This document shows positions 37,600-46,278 of a stretch of DNA of 64,000 nt, in pieces. Where the stretch lies: NCBI RefSeq assembly GCF_027111335.1, contig NZ_CP114288.1:4960001-5024000 (forward strand), written 5' to 3'. The DNA comes from Flavobacterium aquiphilum (GTDB lineage: Bacteria > Bacteroidota > Bacteroidia > Flavobacteriales > Flavobacteriaceae). A program made the position numbers and the translations under genes. How positions within the stretch are numbered: the stretch's first letter is position 1; each line of letters starts with the position of its first letter. The notes below the pieces were generated by a model. The model was not told the origin of the DNA. It saw only the letters and a program-made list of their open reading frames with translations, and ran no database searches.

Positions 37600-38445
37600 C
37601 TATTCAGTAACAAAACCAGAAGGCAATGTCAGTAATTTGTATTGAATGGTTTTAGCGAGTCGGTAATCACCTTGGGCATTGGGATGCAATCTATCTGTTT
37701 CTTTGTCATGAAAGTATTGCGCCTGTGAATCAGCCAATGGAAACAGACCACTTGTTGAATAAAGATCAATTAAGGGAACCGCCCAATAAGAAGCCGCTTG
37801 TTTCAAAACATCTACATAGGAATCAATATACAATCCTTGCCCGTTAGCGTAATTTTCGTCTGGCTGCACATTCTTTTCGTTAAATTTTGCATAACCCCGG
37901 TGAATAGGTGTCATAATAACAATTTGTTGTTGTGGGTAATTGTTCTTTAGATACGACATAGCTTTGTTAATTCTTCCACAAAAGGTTGAATCATTAAGGT
38001 TTGGGGTTCGGTATTTGCGAGTTACTTCTTTTCCGTTAGAATTCGTTTGTTTTGTTGTTTCACTGAAAAATTCACCCAACGGAATATCATGGTTATAATC
38101 ATTTGTACCTGCAAAAATGAGTATCGCATCAATATTTGCCCCTTTTTCATCATGTAACTTCACGGATTGTTTGTAAATGTCATTCCATTGATTTCCGCTG
38201 ACACCAAACACAGAAGGCTCTATCCCCAGCAATTCGTTTAAATACTCCCAATAAACACATGTAGTACCGACACGGCGTTTGTCTGTCATCGAATCTCCTA
38301 GAAATGCCACCCGTTTTCCTTGCCATTGTGAATTTGGTGTTTTTTCAAGGTTTGTTAATTTTACTTTTGGAACTGCTTCTTGTGCAAAACCAGTAAAACT
38401 AACTATCGATAAAAGGATATAAGCACTTAAAATTATATTTTTCAT
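37600..38445 (-). CDS. Secreted SGNH-hydrolase esterase
   Basis: A signal peptide (MKNIILSAYILLSIVSFTGF, cleavage after FAQE or nearby) precedes an SGNH/GDSL hydrolase domain. The nucleophile Ser is in AFLGDSMTD (block I, about residue 50), the oxyanion Gly in FGVSGNQWND, Asn in IFAGTNDYNHD (block III), and the Asp/His pair in DRLHPNAQGDYRLA (block V). It would remove acetyl or other ester groups from a carbohydrate or lipid; the substrate is unknown. At 281 residues it is a single domain. Confidence 0.88.
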   Translation of the reverse strand: MKNIILSAYILLSIVSFTGFAQEAVPKVKLTNLEKTPNSQWQGKRVAFLGDSMTDKRRVGTTCVYWEYLNELLGIEPSVFGVSGNQWNDIYKQSVKLHDEKGANIDAILIFAGTNDYNHDIPLGEFFSETTKQTNSNGKEVTRKYRTPNLNDSTFCGRINKAMSYLKNNYPQQQIVIMTPIHRGYAKFNEKNVQPDENYANGQGLYIDSYVDVLKQAASYWAVPLIDLYSTSGLFPLADSQAQYFHDKETDRLHPNAQGDYRLAKTIQYKLLTLPSGFVTE

Positions 38446-38684
38446 ATTTAAATTTCTGTTTCTGTTGTTATGTTCTTCACAGTATCATTTTCAAATATAG
38501 AAAATAATAAACACTACGCATTCTAAATTCTTTATGCTTTTATTGTTTATGCAATATACTTCACCATGTGAGATACAAACATTTAAAAACTGAACACGAG
38601 TTTTTATTATAAAAAATCAAAAACTAATTTATTAACTTTAGTACTTTAATTCTTAAACTTTTGTATCAACCAAAAAATCTAATT

Positions 38685-39104
38685 ATGAAAAAAATTATTA
38701 AAACCATTATTCTATTTTTTGTATTTTTTATTGGAGCAGGCACCTATGCTGTCAATGCTCAAAACCCACCTGCGCATGCAAAAGCACATGGAGTGAAGAA
38801 AAAATACCGATATTATCCGGAAGCCAATGTATATTTTGACCCTGTTGTCAAAAGATATACTTATTTCAGCGGAGGTAAGTGGACAACAACCATAAATTTA
38901 CCAACCAGCATACGATTGGTTGGAAGCTATAATGATTTTGATTTTGAAGGAGACAATCCTTGGAAAGACAATTCAATGCACAAAGAAAAATACAAAGTAG
39001 CCAAACCTGTTAATCATGGCGACGTAAAACACGTTGAAAAAGCTCTTGATATAAAGTCAAACAATGGAAACGGGAATGGAAATGGGAAAAAGAACAAAAA
39101 ATAG
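38685..39104 (+). CDS. Small secreted protein with basic Gly/Asn/Lys tail
   Basis: I chose the ATG at 38685 (MKKIIKTIILFFVFFIGAGT), which begins at the signal peptide; an ATG at 38661 would add eight residues. The mature part of about 110 residues has KYRYYPEANVYFDPVVKRYT and YFSGGKWTTTINLPTSIRL, a repeated aromatic pattern seen in a family of small Flavobacteria envelope proteins of unknown role. The end is NGNGNGNGKKNKK. No enzymatic motif is visible. Confidence 0.7.
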   Translation: MKKIIKTIILFFVFFIGAGTYAVNAQNPPAHAKAHGVKKKYRYYPEANVYFDPVVKRYTYFSGGKWTTTINLPTSIRLVGSYNDFDFEGDNPWKDNSMHKEKYKVAKPVNHGDVKHVEKALDIKSNNGNGNGNGKKNKK

Positions 39105-39133
39105 TCTTTAGAAAACCATTCACTTTTAAACAT

Positions 39134-39160
39134 AAAAAAAGGCAATCAGAATTTATCGAT
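39134..39160. terminator. Bidirectional terminator between convergent genes
   Basis: AAAAAGGCAATC pairs with GATTGCCTTTT around a ten-base loop. T-rich on one side and A-rich on the other, it can serve both the small secreted protein gene (+) and the LacI-type regulator gene (-). Confidence 0.8.
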
Positions 39161-39184
39161 TGCCTTTTCCTCTCCTATATATTA

Positions 39185-40204
39185 TTACTTAGTAGATTCT
39201 CTTTCTTTCAATTGTGTTTTGATAACAACAGTTTCATAGGGTTTGTGTTCTTCCTTTGATTCTAATCTATCAATCAATAATTTAACAGCAACTTCACCTA
39301 TTTCAATTCCGTGCTGACTCACCGTAGTCAAACTCGGAGACAGTCTTCTGGAAGCAAGGATACCATCTGCAAAACCAATAAGCTTTAAATCTTTTGGAAT
39401 TTTGTATCCTTTTTTAACTCCAATTCTTAAAGCCAAAACCGAATCATTTTCATCCACAGCAAAAACACCATCAACAAGATTATTCGAATATAAATCATTT
39501 AATCTTTCAGCAATATCCATTTCAGAATCAGTTCTTATAATAAGATTCTCGTTTATGGCAATATTATTGTCTTTCAAAGCTTTCAAATAACCTTCGGCTC
39601 TTAATTTACCCACACTCAAATTATCGGCAGATGAAACTAAGGCAATATTTCTACATCCTAAATCAATTAAATGTTGTGTAGCTCCGTGACCTGAATCAAA
39701 ATCATCAACAATAACTTTATCACATTCCACTTCATCAGTAGTTCGATCAAACATTACAATTGGCGTTCCCTCACTGATAATTTCTTTCAAATGACTGTAT
39801 TCTTGTTGCTTTTGAGCCTCTTCGGAAATTGACAAAACAAAACCATCAATCGTTCCGTTACTCAACATTTCAATAGTATGTGCTTCTTTTTCCAAAGACT
39901 CATTAGAAATACACATGATTACGTTATAGCCTTTTTCATCAGCCACTTTTTCAATACCACTGAAAACTTTTGCAAAAAAGGAATTCAATATATTAGGTAT
40001 AATAACTCCGATGGTTTTTGTTTTTCGGTTTTTAAGATTCAAACCAATTACATTCGGTTTGTAATTTTTTAATTTAGCGTACTCTTTAATTCTATTCTTG
40101 GTTTGTTCACTAATCTCAGGACTATCATTAAGCGCCTTAGAAACAGTCGATACCGAAACATCAAGTTCTTTTGCAATTTGTTTTAATGTCGCTTTTGCTT
40201 TCAT
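39185..40204 (-). CDS. LacI-family transcriptional regulator
   Basis: Start chosen at 40204 (MKAKATLKQIAKELDVSVST), where the helix-turn-helix begins; an upstream start at 40252 adds 16 unrelated residues. The DNA-binding domain (ATLKQIAKELDVSVSTVSKA, then LNDSPEISEQTKNRI and the hinge helix) is followed by a periplasmic-binding-protein-like effector domain (TIGVIIPNILNSFFAKVFSG, DGVFAVDENDSVALR-like). It probably represses a sugar-utilisation locus, but no such genes lie next to it, so target and ligand are unknown. Confidence 0.92.
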   Translation of the reverse strand: MKAKATLKQIAKELDVSVSTVSKALNDSPEISEQTKNRIKEYAKLKNYKPNVIGLNLKNRKTKTIGVIIPNILNSFFAKVFSGIEKVADEKGYNVIMCISNESLEKEAHTIEMLSNGTIDGFVLSISEEAQKQQEYSHLKEIISEGTPIVMFDRTTDEVECDKVIVDDFDSGHGATQHLIDLGCRNIALVSSADNLSVGKLRAEGYLKALKDNNIAINENLIIRTDSEMDIAERLNDLYSNNLVDGVFAVDENDSVLALRIGVKKGYKIPKDLKLIGFADGILASRRLSPSLTTVSQHGIEIGEVAVKLLIDRLESKEEHKPYETVVIKTQLKERESTK

Positions 40205-40457
40205 TGTGAGAATGGTATTTAGTAGTATATAATAAGTTCTTAGAAAGAACAAAATAACAAAGAAATAAGCAAAACTTGCTAATATTTTACTAAATATTTA
40301 AAATTTAACAAGCATTTGAATGTATAAAAGCGAAAATTACAAAAAAAATGCAACATCAAAAAAATATTCAGGTAAATTATTTAACTACAAGAATCCACAA
40401 TCAAATATATATTTGATAATCAGCAGGAATCCAATAAAAAAATATTCAAATAAGCTA

Positions 40458-40488
40458 TTTGTATTTAAAATAATTAATTGTACTTTTG
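40458..40488 (+). promoter_or_regulatory. Promoter of rplM-rpsI
   Basis: TTTG at 40458-40461 and TACTTTTG at 40481-40488 are separated by 19 bp, an almost ideal Bacteroidetes promoter. Transcription would start near 40495, about 40 nt before the rplM start. Confidence 0.8.
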
Positions 40489-40533
40489 CAACCCCTTTAT
40501 TGGGGATGGAATGTTTAATTAAAATATATTATT

Positions 40534-40989
40534 GTGAACGCATTAAGCTACAAGACAATTTCGACAACAAAAGCCAATTCTCAAAAAGAATGGATTGTTG
40601 TAGACGCTGATGGTCATAACTTAGGTCGTCTTGCTTCAAAAGTCGCTATGATTTTAAGAGGTAAATACAAGCCAAGTTACACACCACACGTAGACTGTGG
40701 AGATAACGTAATCGTTATCAACTCAGAAAAAATCAACCTTACAGGTAACAAATTGGATGAAAAAACATACATCCGTCACACTGGTTACCCTGGAGGACAA
40801 AGAAGTTTAACTGCTAAAGTATTGCAAGCAAAAAACCCTGCATTACTAGTAGAGAAAGCTGTAAAAGGGATGTTGCCAAAAAACAAATTGGGAGCTGAAC
40901 TTTTTAGAAATTTAAATGTTGTTGTGGGTCCTGAGCACAAACAAGGAGCTCAAAAACCTAGAACTGTTAACCTAAACGATCTTAAGTAA
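40534..40989 (+). CDS. rplM: 50S ribosomal protein L13
   Basis: A large-subunit ribosomal protein of 151 residues, normal length. It begins with GTG (MNALSYKTISTTKANSQKEW), which aligns with Flavobacteria L13 starts (DTLSYKTIS); no ATG is suitably placed. Conserved segments are VVDADGHNLGRLASKVA, YTPHVDCGDNVIVINSEK and RHTGYPGGQRS. The stop overlaps the rpsI start by one base (TAATG), so the two are translationally coupled, in the common rplM-rpsI arrangement. Confidence 0.97.
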   Translation: MNALSYKTISTTKANSQKEWIVVDADGHNLGRLASKVAMILRGKYKPSYTPHVDCGDNVIVINSEKINLTGNKLDEKTYIRHTGYPGGQRSLTAKVLQAKNPALLVEKAVKGMLPKNKLGAELFRNLNVVVGPEHKQGAQKPRTVNLNDLK

Positions 40990-41375
40990 TGGGAGTTATT
41001 CACAAAATCGGTAGAAGAAAAACCGCTGTTGCACGTGTTTATGTTTCTGAAGGAACAGGAGTAATCACTGTAAACAAAAAGCCATTCGCAACTTATTTCC
41101 CAACTGCAACTTTACAATACAAAGTTTTGCAACCAATGTCTATGACAGAAAATGCATCAAACTTTGACGTAAAAGTGAACGTTTATGGAGGTGGTTCAAA
41201 TGGACAAGCAGAAGCTGTAAGAATGGCATTGGCACGTGTAATGTGTGATGTAAATGCTGAAAACAGAGCTATCTTGAAACCAGAAGGTTTATTAACTAGA
41301 GACCAAAGAATGGTTGAACGTAAGAAATTCGGTCAGAAAAAAGCTCGTAAGAGATTCCAATTCTCTAAACGTTAA
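40989..41375 (+). CDS. rpsI: 30S ribosomal protein S9
   Basis: A small-subunit ribosomal protein whose C-terminal tail reaches the P-site tRNA. The 128 residues start HKIGRRKTAVARVYVSEGTG and end with the typical KKFGQKKARKRFQFSKR (final Lys-Arg). The family motif YGGGSNGQAEAVRMALARV is present (family: GGGxxGQAxAxRxGIARAL). It overlaps rplM by one base. rpsB follows 174 bp downstream with no clear terminator between. Confidence 0.97.
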   Translation: MGVIHKIGRRKTAVARVYVSEGTGVITVNKKPFATYFPTATLQYKVLQPMSMTENASNFDVKVNVYGGGSNGQAEAVRMALARVMCDVNAENRAILKPEGLLTRDQRMVERKKFGQKKARKRFQFSKR

Positions 41376-41382
41376 TATTACC

Positions 41383-41464
41383 TGTCTTGTATCATTTATA
41401 CAAGACATCAGAGAATGCATTAAAAATTTTAAAACAATGTTGTTGTTGTCCCGATGCGTCGGGA
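41383..41464 (+). promoter_or_regulatory. Two hairpins in the rpsI-rpsB spacer (possible rpsB leader element)
   Basis: A perfect 10-bp hairpin, TGTCTTGTAT/ATACAAGACA with a five-base loop (41383-41407), and a 6-bp one, TCCCGA-TGCG-TCGGGA (41449-41464). Neither is followed by a T run, so they are not classical terminators. They may act in processing or in S2 autoregulation of rpsB-tsf. Confidence 0.4.
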
Positions 41465-41549
41465 AATTAGTTTAGCATCTAAATGTATTTAGCCGATTTA
41501 TCGCCATTCATACATTGCTAATTCAACAGAACGTAAACTAGTACAAAAA

Positions 41550-42329
41550 ATGTCAAACAAAGTAGAAGTAAAAGAATTACTAGAAGCAGGTGTACATTTC
41601 GGACACATGACTAGAAAATGGGATCCAAACATGGCTCCTTACATTTATATGGAGCGTAATGGTATCCACATTATCAATCTATATAAAACTGCAGCAAAAA
41701 TCGAAGAAGCTAACGAAGCTTTGAAAAAAATCGCTGCATCTGGTAGAAAAATATTATTCGTTGCTACCAAGAAACAAGCTAAAGACATCGTTGCTGATAA
41801 AGCAAAAGCTGCAAACATGCCTTACATCACTGAAAGATGGCCTGGTGGAATGTTGACTAACTTCGTAACTATCAGAAAGGCAGTTAAAAAAATGTCTTCT
41901 ATCGATAAAATGAAGAAAGACGGAACATTCAACACACTTTCTAAAAAAGAGCGTTTGCAAGTAGATCGTCTTCGTGCTAAATTAGAGAAAAACTTAGGAT
42001 CAATCGCAGACATGTCTAGACTTCCTGCCGCATTGTTCGTAGTAGATATCAAAGCTGAACACATCGCAATAAAAGAAGCTCAAAAATTAAACATTCCAGT
42101 TTTCGCAATGGTTGACACTAACTCTGACCCACGTGAGGTAGATTATGTTATCCCTGCAAATGATGATGCTTCTAAATCTATTGAGAAAATCTTATCTTTA
42201 GTAACTACTTCTATCGTTGAAGGTCTTGCAAACAGAACTTCTGACAAAGAAGCTGATGCTACTGAAGTTGTTGCTGAGGCTGAAGCTCCTGCTGTTGAAG
42301 CTGAAGAAGCTCCTGCAACTGAAGAATAA
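41550..42329 (+). CDS. rpsB: 30S ribosomal protein S2
   Basis: Small-subunit protein of 259 residues. It has the family start VKELLEAGVHFGHMTRKWDP, then MAPYIYMERNGIHIINLYKT, RWPGGMLTNFVTIRKAV, and VFAMVDTNSDPREVDYVIPA. The last 30 residues form an Ala/Glu/Val-rich acidic tail (EVVAEAEAPAVEAEEAPATE) common in Bacteroidetes. It is followed by tsf in the classical pair. Confidence 0.97.
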   Translation: MSNKVEVKELLEAGVHFGHMTRKWDPNMAPYIYMERNGIHIINLYKTAAKIEEANEALKKIAASGRKILFVATKKQAKDIVADKAKAANMPYITERWPGGMLTNFVTIRKAVKKMSSIDKMKKDGTFNTLSKKERLQVDRLRAKLEKNLGSIADMSRLPAALFVVDIKAEHIAIKEAQKLNIPVFAMVDTNSDPREVDYVIPANDDASKSIEKILSLVTTSIVEGLANRTSDKEADATEVVAEAEAPAVEAEEAPATEE

Positions 42330-42453
42330 ATCAAATTTAAATTCCAATTTTAAATTCCAAGTTCCAAAATCAGATTTTAACCATCTGATAACATTGGAAT
42401 TTGGGATTTGAAGATTGGAATTTTTACTTTTAACATTAAAACACAAATATATT

Positions 42454-43416
42454 ATGGCAACAATCACTGCTGCAGACGTAAATAAATTGAGACAAACTAC
42501 AGGTGCCGGAATGATGGACTGTAAAAAAGCTTTAGTTGAAGCTGATGGAGATTTCGATAAAGCTATACAAAACCTTAGAGAAAAAGGACAAAAAGTTGCT
42601 GCTAACCGTTCTGACCGTGAGTCTTCTGAAGGAGCTGCAGTTTCTTTTATTAATGCTGACAAAACTAAAGGAGCTATCATCACTTTAAACTGTGAGACAG
42701 ATTTCGTAGGTAAAAATGAAGCTTTCGTAACTTTAGCTAAAGAATTAGTTGAAAAAGCTATCAACTTTTCTTCAAAAGAAGAATTCTTAGCTTCAGATTT
42801 CAACGGAATTACAGTTGCTGAGAAATTAATCGAACAAACTGGTGTTATCGGTGAAAAAATCGAAATCGGTGGCTTTGAAATTTTAGAAGGCGCTTTCATT
42901 GGATCTTATGTTCACGTTAACAAAATTGCTGCATTAACTGCAATTTCTGCACCAATTGCTAATGGTGACGTTTTAACTAAAGACATCTCTATGCAAGTTG
43001 CTTCTATGGGAGCTGATACATTATCTTACAAAGATTTTGACCCTTCTTTCGTTGCTTCTGAACTTGCTGCTCGTATTGCTATAATCGAAAAAGAAAATGA
43101 AGAAGCAAAACGTTTAGGAAAAACTTTAAAAAATGTTCCTAAATACATTTCTTTCTCTCAATTAACTGAAGAAGTGATCAAACAAGCTGAAGAAGATGCT
43201 AAAGCTGAATTAAAAGCTGAAGGTAAACCAGAGCAAATTTGGGACAAAATTCTTCCAGGAAAAATTCAACGTTTCATCTCTGACAACACTACTTTAGATC
43301 AAGAGAAAGCTTTATTAGATCAAAACTTCATCAAAGATGACTCTAAAAAGGTTGGCGATTATGTTAAAGGATTCAATGTTGAAATCACAGGTTTCAAAAG
43401 AGTTTCTTTAGGTTAA
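42454..43416 (+). CDS. tsf: Elongation factor Ts
   Basis: EF-Ts exchanges nucleotide on EF-Tu. I chose the ATG at 42454 (MATITAADVNKLRQTTGAGM), which fits the family; an upstream ATG at 42415 lies within the AT-rich repeat spacer and adds 13 unrelated residues. At 320 residues it has the UBA domain (VNKLRQTTGAGMMDCKKAL), the core TDFVGKNEAFVTLAKELV, and a C-terminal GDYVKGFNVEITGFKRVSLG. The 124-bp spacer from rpsB holds inverted AAATTCCAA/TTGGAATTT motifs. Confidence 0.96.
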   Translation: MATITAADVNKLRQTTGAGMMDCKKALVEADGDFDKAIQNLREKGQKVAANRSDRESSEGAAVSFINADKTKGAIITLNCETDFVGKNEAFVTLAKELVEKAINFSSKEEFLASDFNGITVAEKLIEQTGVIGEKIEIGGFEILEGAFIGSYVHVNKIAALTAISAPIANGDVLTKDISMQVASMGADTLSYKDFDPSFVASELAARIAIIEKENEEAKRLGKTLKNVPKYISFSQLTEEVIKQAEEDAKAELKAEGKPEQIWDKILPGKIQRFISDNTTLDQEKALLDQNFIKDDSKKVGDYVKGFNVEITGFKRVSLG

Positions 43417-43464
43417 TCATCTTACTCAAATAACGATTTCTAATTTTAGATTTCGTTTCTATAT

Positions 43465-43499
43465 AAAAAATCCCATTTCATTCGAAATGGGATTTTTTA
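43465..43499 (+). terminator. Terminator after tsf
   Basis: AATCCCATTTC pairs with GAAATGGGATT around ATTC and runs into T. It ends the rpsB-tsf unit. Confidence 0.88.
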
Positions 43500-43536
43500 T
43501 GGTATTTTTTTTCTCGAACAAAAATCTAGCAATAAT

Positions 43537-43572
43537 AAAAAAAGGCAATAAACTTTCGCTTACTGCCTTTTT
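43537..43572 (-). terminator. Terminator of the MFS transporter gene
   Basis: On the minus strand AAAAAGGCAGTAAG pairs with the following TTATTGCC and runs into seven T. It lies about 45 bp beyond the MFS stop codon. Confidence 0.7.
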
Positions 43573-43617
43573 GAATTTTATTATCTCAATTGTACTTTTA
43601 TAATTTTATCAAGACAA

Positions 43618-44859
43618 TTATTTACTGTCATTAACTTCCACAGTTACCATTGCTGGATCATTCAATTCTTCTTTTACAACCATTTTAGAAAGCACAAAAA
43701 CAAGTAATGTACCTACTAAACCAAGACAACCCATAAACAACCAATTAGGTTCATAACTACGAGTATATTCAATGATTTCCATACCAGACTTTCCACTTAA
43801 GATGTGTGCAAAACTATAACTCATAGTAAAAGCTGCCATATACTTTCCTTCTTGCTTATGCGATCTATCCATTGCGAACGAATTAGCAAATGGAAATGTC
43901 AACATTACTCCACAAGTCATAAAGATCATCATAGGAATCAAAATAGCCTCAAAAGGAAGCAACAAAAGGAAGAAACTAGACGCCATAAGTAACAAACCTA
44001 AAGAAATAACTTTATGATTATTAATTTTATTCCTGCTCACATAATTCACAATAGGAAGTTCAAAAAGCAAAATAAGCAAACCATTTAAACTCAAAAGCAA
44101 TCCGCTATCAAATTCGGTCATGTTAAATCTCTCTTTGTGATACAAAGGCAGTGTGGTGAAAATTTGAAAGAAAAGAATACCAGTAATCAAACAAATCACC
44201 AAATGCAACATAAATGGTCTGTCTTTCATCACTGAAACTTTCTCTTTTTGCTTATTATGCTCAACCAACTTAACTGGTGTTTTTTTGTCTCTAACAAAAA
44301 ACATAAACACAATTATTGCCAATATACAAGTTGCACCATCAATATAGAATATATATTCATATCCCATTTGCATGATAATTAAACCACCTAATACAGGGCC
44401 AAAAATAAATCCTAAATTGATAGCAGCACGTGTCAATGAATAAGCACGAGCTCTGTCTTCTTTAGCCGTAAAAGTTTTTAAGCATATTAACATTGCAGGT
44501 CTAAACATATCTGCAACACTAGTCAGTATTAAAATCCCTACACAAAGAGCTTCAAAAGAGGTAGCATATTGCAATAGGATAAATACAATTCCACTAGCAA
44601 ATAAACTAAACACCATGACCTTGTAAAAGCCAATTTTATCCGATAGTTTACCGCTTAACCAGGTTCCAATTATAGAACCAACTCCAAAGAATACCATTAC
44701 CCAGCCAATTTGACTGTAACTGAATTCTAAATTCTCTTTCATATACTTTGACAGAAAAGGAATCACCATTGTCCCGGCTCTGTTAATGAAAGTTACCAAT
44801 GTAAGTATCCAAATCTCTTTTGGAAAATTTTTAAAGTTGTCGAGGTATTTTTTTATCAT
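43618..44859 (-). CDS. Major facilitator superfamily transporter
   Basis: A 413-residue protein with 12 hydrophobic helices. The MFS A-motif between helices 2 and 3 reads GTWLSGKLSDKIGFYKVMVF. The B-motif region (RAYSLTRAAINLGFIFGPVL) is typical of drug/proton antiporters of the DHA1-like type. Substrate is unknown. The gene is alone on its strand with an acidic C-terminal tail (EELNDPAMVTVEVNDSK). Confidence 0.88.
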   Translation of the reverse strand: MIKKYLDNFKNFPKEIWILTLVTFINRAGTMVIPFLSKYMKENLEFSYSQIGWVMVFFGVGSIIGTWLSGKLSDKIGFYKVMVFSLFASGIVFILLQYATSFEALCVGILILTSVADMFRPAMLICLKTFTAKEDRARAYSLTRAAINLGFIFGPVLGGLIIMQMGYEYIFYIDGATCILAIIVFMFFVRDKKTPVKLVEHNKQKEKVSVMKDRPFMLHLVICLITGILFFQIFTTLPLYHKERFNMTEFDSGLLLSLNGLLILLFELPIVNYVSRNKINNHKVISLGLLLMASSFFLLLLPFEAILIPMMIFMTCGVMLTFPFANSFAMDRSHKQEGKYMAAFTMSYSFAHILSGKSGMEIIEYTRSYEPNWLFMGCLGLVGTLLVFVLSKMVVKEELNDPAMVTVEVNDSK

Positions 44860-45077
44860 AGGTTAATTTTTTTGGGGGAAATTTTTTTAGTTTGGACAAA
44901 AATAGATTTTTTTTTGAATCAAGCAACATCTCATTAGTTAAAAATCATAATAATTTGATAACATTCGGAAAATGCTTTTGGGCTAAAAAAAGTTCTCCAA
45001 AAAAAAATAAAAAAAAAAGGAATTTATCAATTTTTAATATAGATTTGCAAAAAGCATCAACCCCAAATTAAAATAAT

Positions 45078-46136
45078 ATGAAACAAAAAATCTACTATTT
45101 ATTAGTGTGCCTCATTCTTACTTATTCCGCACAGGCACAACTTTACGGAGGAATAGAAATTGGAAGTAAGGGTATAAAAATGACCGTTCTTCAAGTTGAG
45201 AACCTTAGAAGAAATACCTACGACGTAAAGGAATTTTGGACTGAAAACGTGGGGATCGCTGCAGGAATTGGTATTGATGGTCTACTTTTGAAAGAAGATA
45301 TTGATAAAGCTGGAGCTGTAGTTTACAACAACTACAAAAAAATGCTTACTGAATACAAAATCGAAGACAAAAACATTTTCATTGTAGGTTCTTCTGGTGT
45401 TGGTTTAGCTAATAACACAGCTGATTTAATAGCAAAAATTAAAGAGTTAACTAACAAAAAAATTGAAATTATCTCTTCTTCACTTGAAGCTAAGTTGCTT
45501 TTGAGAGGTTGTATCCCACCTAAAAACTACTTAAACTCTGTAATTATTGACATAGGAGGAGGGAATACTAAGGGTGGTTACGCCAAAGACATCAACGATG
45601 CTTCGGTATTTTTCCCAATTTCATGTGACTTTGGAACTGTAACTTTAACTGAGATCATCAACAAAAAGTGTAAGCAAAAAACAGTTTTCGAATTCAATGA
45701 AAACTTGTTTGATTACTTACCTACAATCAGAGAAAGTTTCAAAAAAATGTACACTAGCAGACCTGAATCACAAGATAAAACCAATATCTATATTTCTGGT
45801 GGAGCTGCTTGGGCTTTTTACACATTATTAAATGGTGCCAAAGCTGAAGAAAACTTTACTCAGGTACAGTATGACGACATCTTATCAATAAGAACAATCG
45901 CTGAAAACAATTATCAAAGATTTGTAACAAACTCTGAAAGCAATCCTGAAATCAAAAAAGTGTTGAATACCTACCAACAAAAATCTTTAATCTCAGCTTT
46001 CAACCTTTTGGAAACTTCACTTGAAGTTATTCCAAACATTCAAAACAAAAAGATTTTCTTTGCAAAACAAGGACAAATCGCTTGGTTAGTAAGTTATGTT
46101 TTTGACAATGCTAAAGGAGTCAAACAAATATTCTAG
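45078..46136 (+). CDS. Exported Ppx/GppA-like (ASKHA-fold) protein
   Basis: The protein has a signal peptide (MKQKIYYLLVCLILTYSAQA) followed by an actin-like ATPase/exopolyphosphatase fold of about 330 residues. The first phosphate loop region is YGGIEIGSKGIKMTVLQVE, the second (IIDIGGGNTKGGY, about 157-169) is nearly the Ppx signature DIGGGSTE, and a third block reads IYISGGAAW. Cytosolic Ppx/GppA enzymes degrade polyphosphate or pppGpp; an exported version would have to act in the periplasm, where ATP and pppGpp are absent, so polyphosphate or a binding-only role is more likely. TAGATTTG at 45040-45047 may be its -7 element. Confidence 0.75.
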   Translation: MKQKIYYLLVCLILTYSAQAQLYGGIEIGSKGIKMTVLQVENLRRNTYDVKEFWTENVGIAAGIGIDGLLLKEDIDKAGAVVYNNYKKMLTEYKIEDKNIFIVGSSGVGLANNTADLIAKIKELTNKKIEIISSSLEAKLLLRGCIPPKNYLNSVIIDIGGGNTKGGYAKDINDASVFFPISCDFGTVTLTEIINKKCKQKTVFEFNENLFDYLPTIRESFKKMYTSRPESQDKTNIYISGGAAWAFYTLLNGAKAEENFTQVQYDDILSIRTIAENNYQRFVTNSESNPEIKKVLNTYQQKSLISAFNLLETSLEVIPNIQNKKIFFAKQGQIAWLVSYVFDNAKGVKQIF

Positions 46137-46165
46137 GCCAAAGCCAAAACGTATTCCAATAAAAA

Positions 46166-46202
46166 TCAAATCCCATTCATTATTGTTTGGGATTTTTTTT
46201 TG
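46166..46202 (+). terminator. Terminator after the Ppx-like gene
   Basis: AAATCCCA pairs with TGGGATTT and is followed by a run of T. Confidence 0.8.
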
Positions 46203-46278
46203 TACTTTTCCTTCTATTCGTTTCTTTAAATTTTAAAAAAAGTTAAATTTGAGAAACAAAAGCATCTAAACGACAATC

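Noticed and set aside
42198..42899. 233-codon minus-strand frame
   Set aside because: Antisense to rpsB and tsf; composition reflects the complementary strand of Ala/Glu-rich codons.
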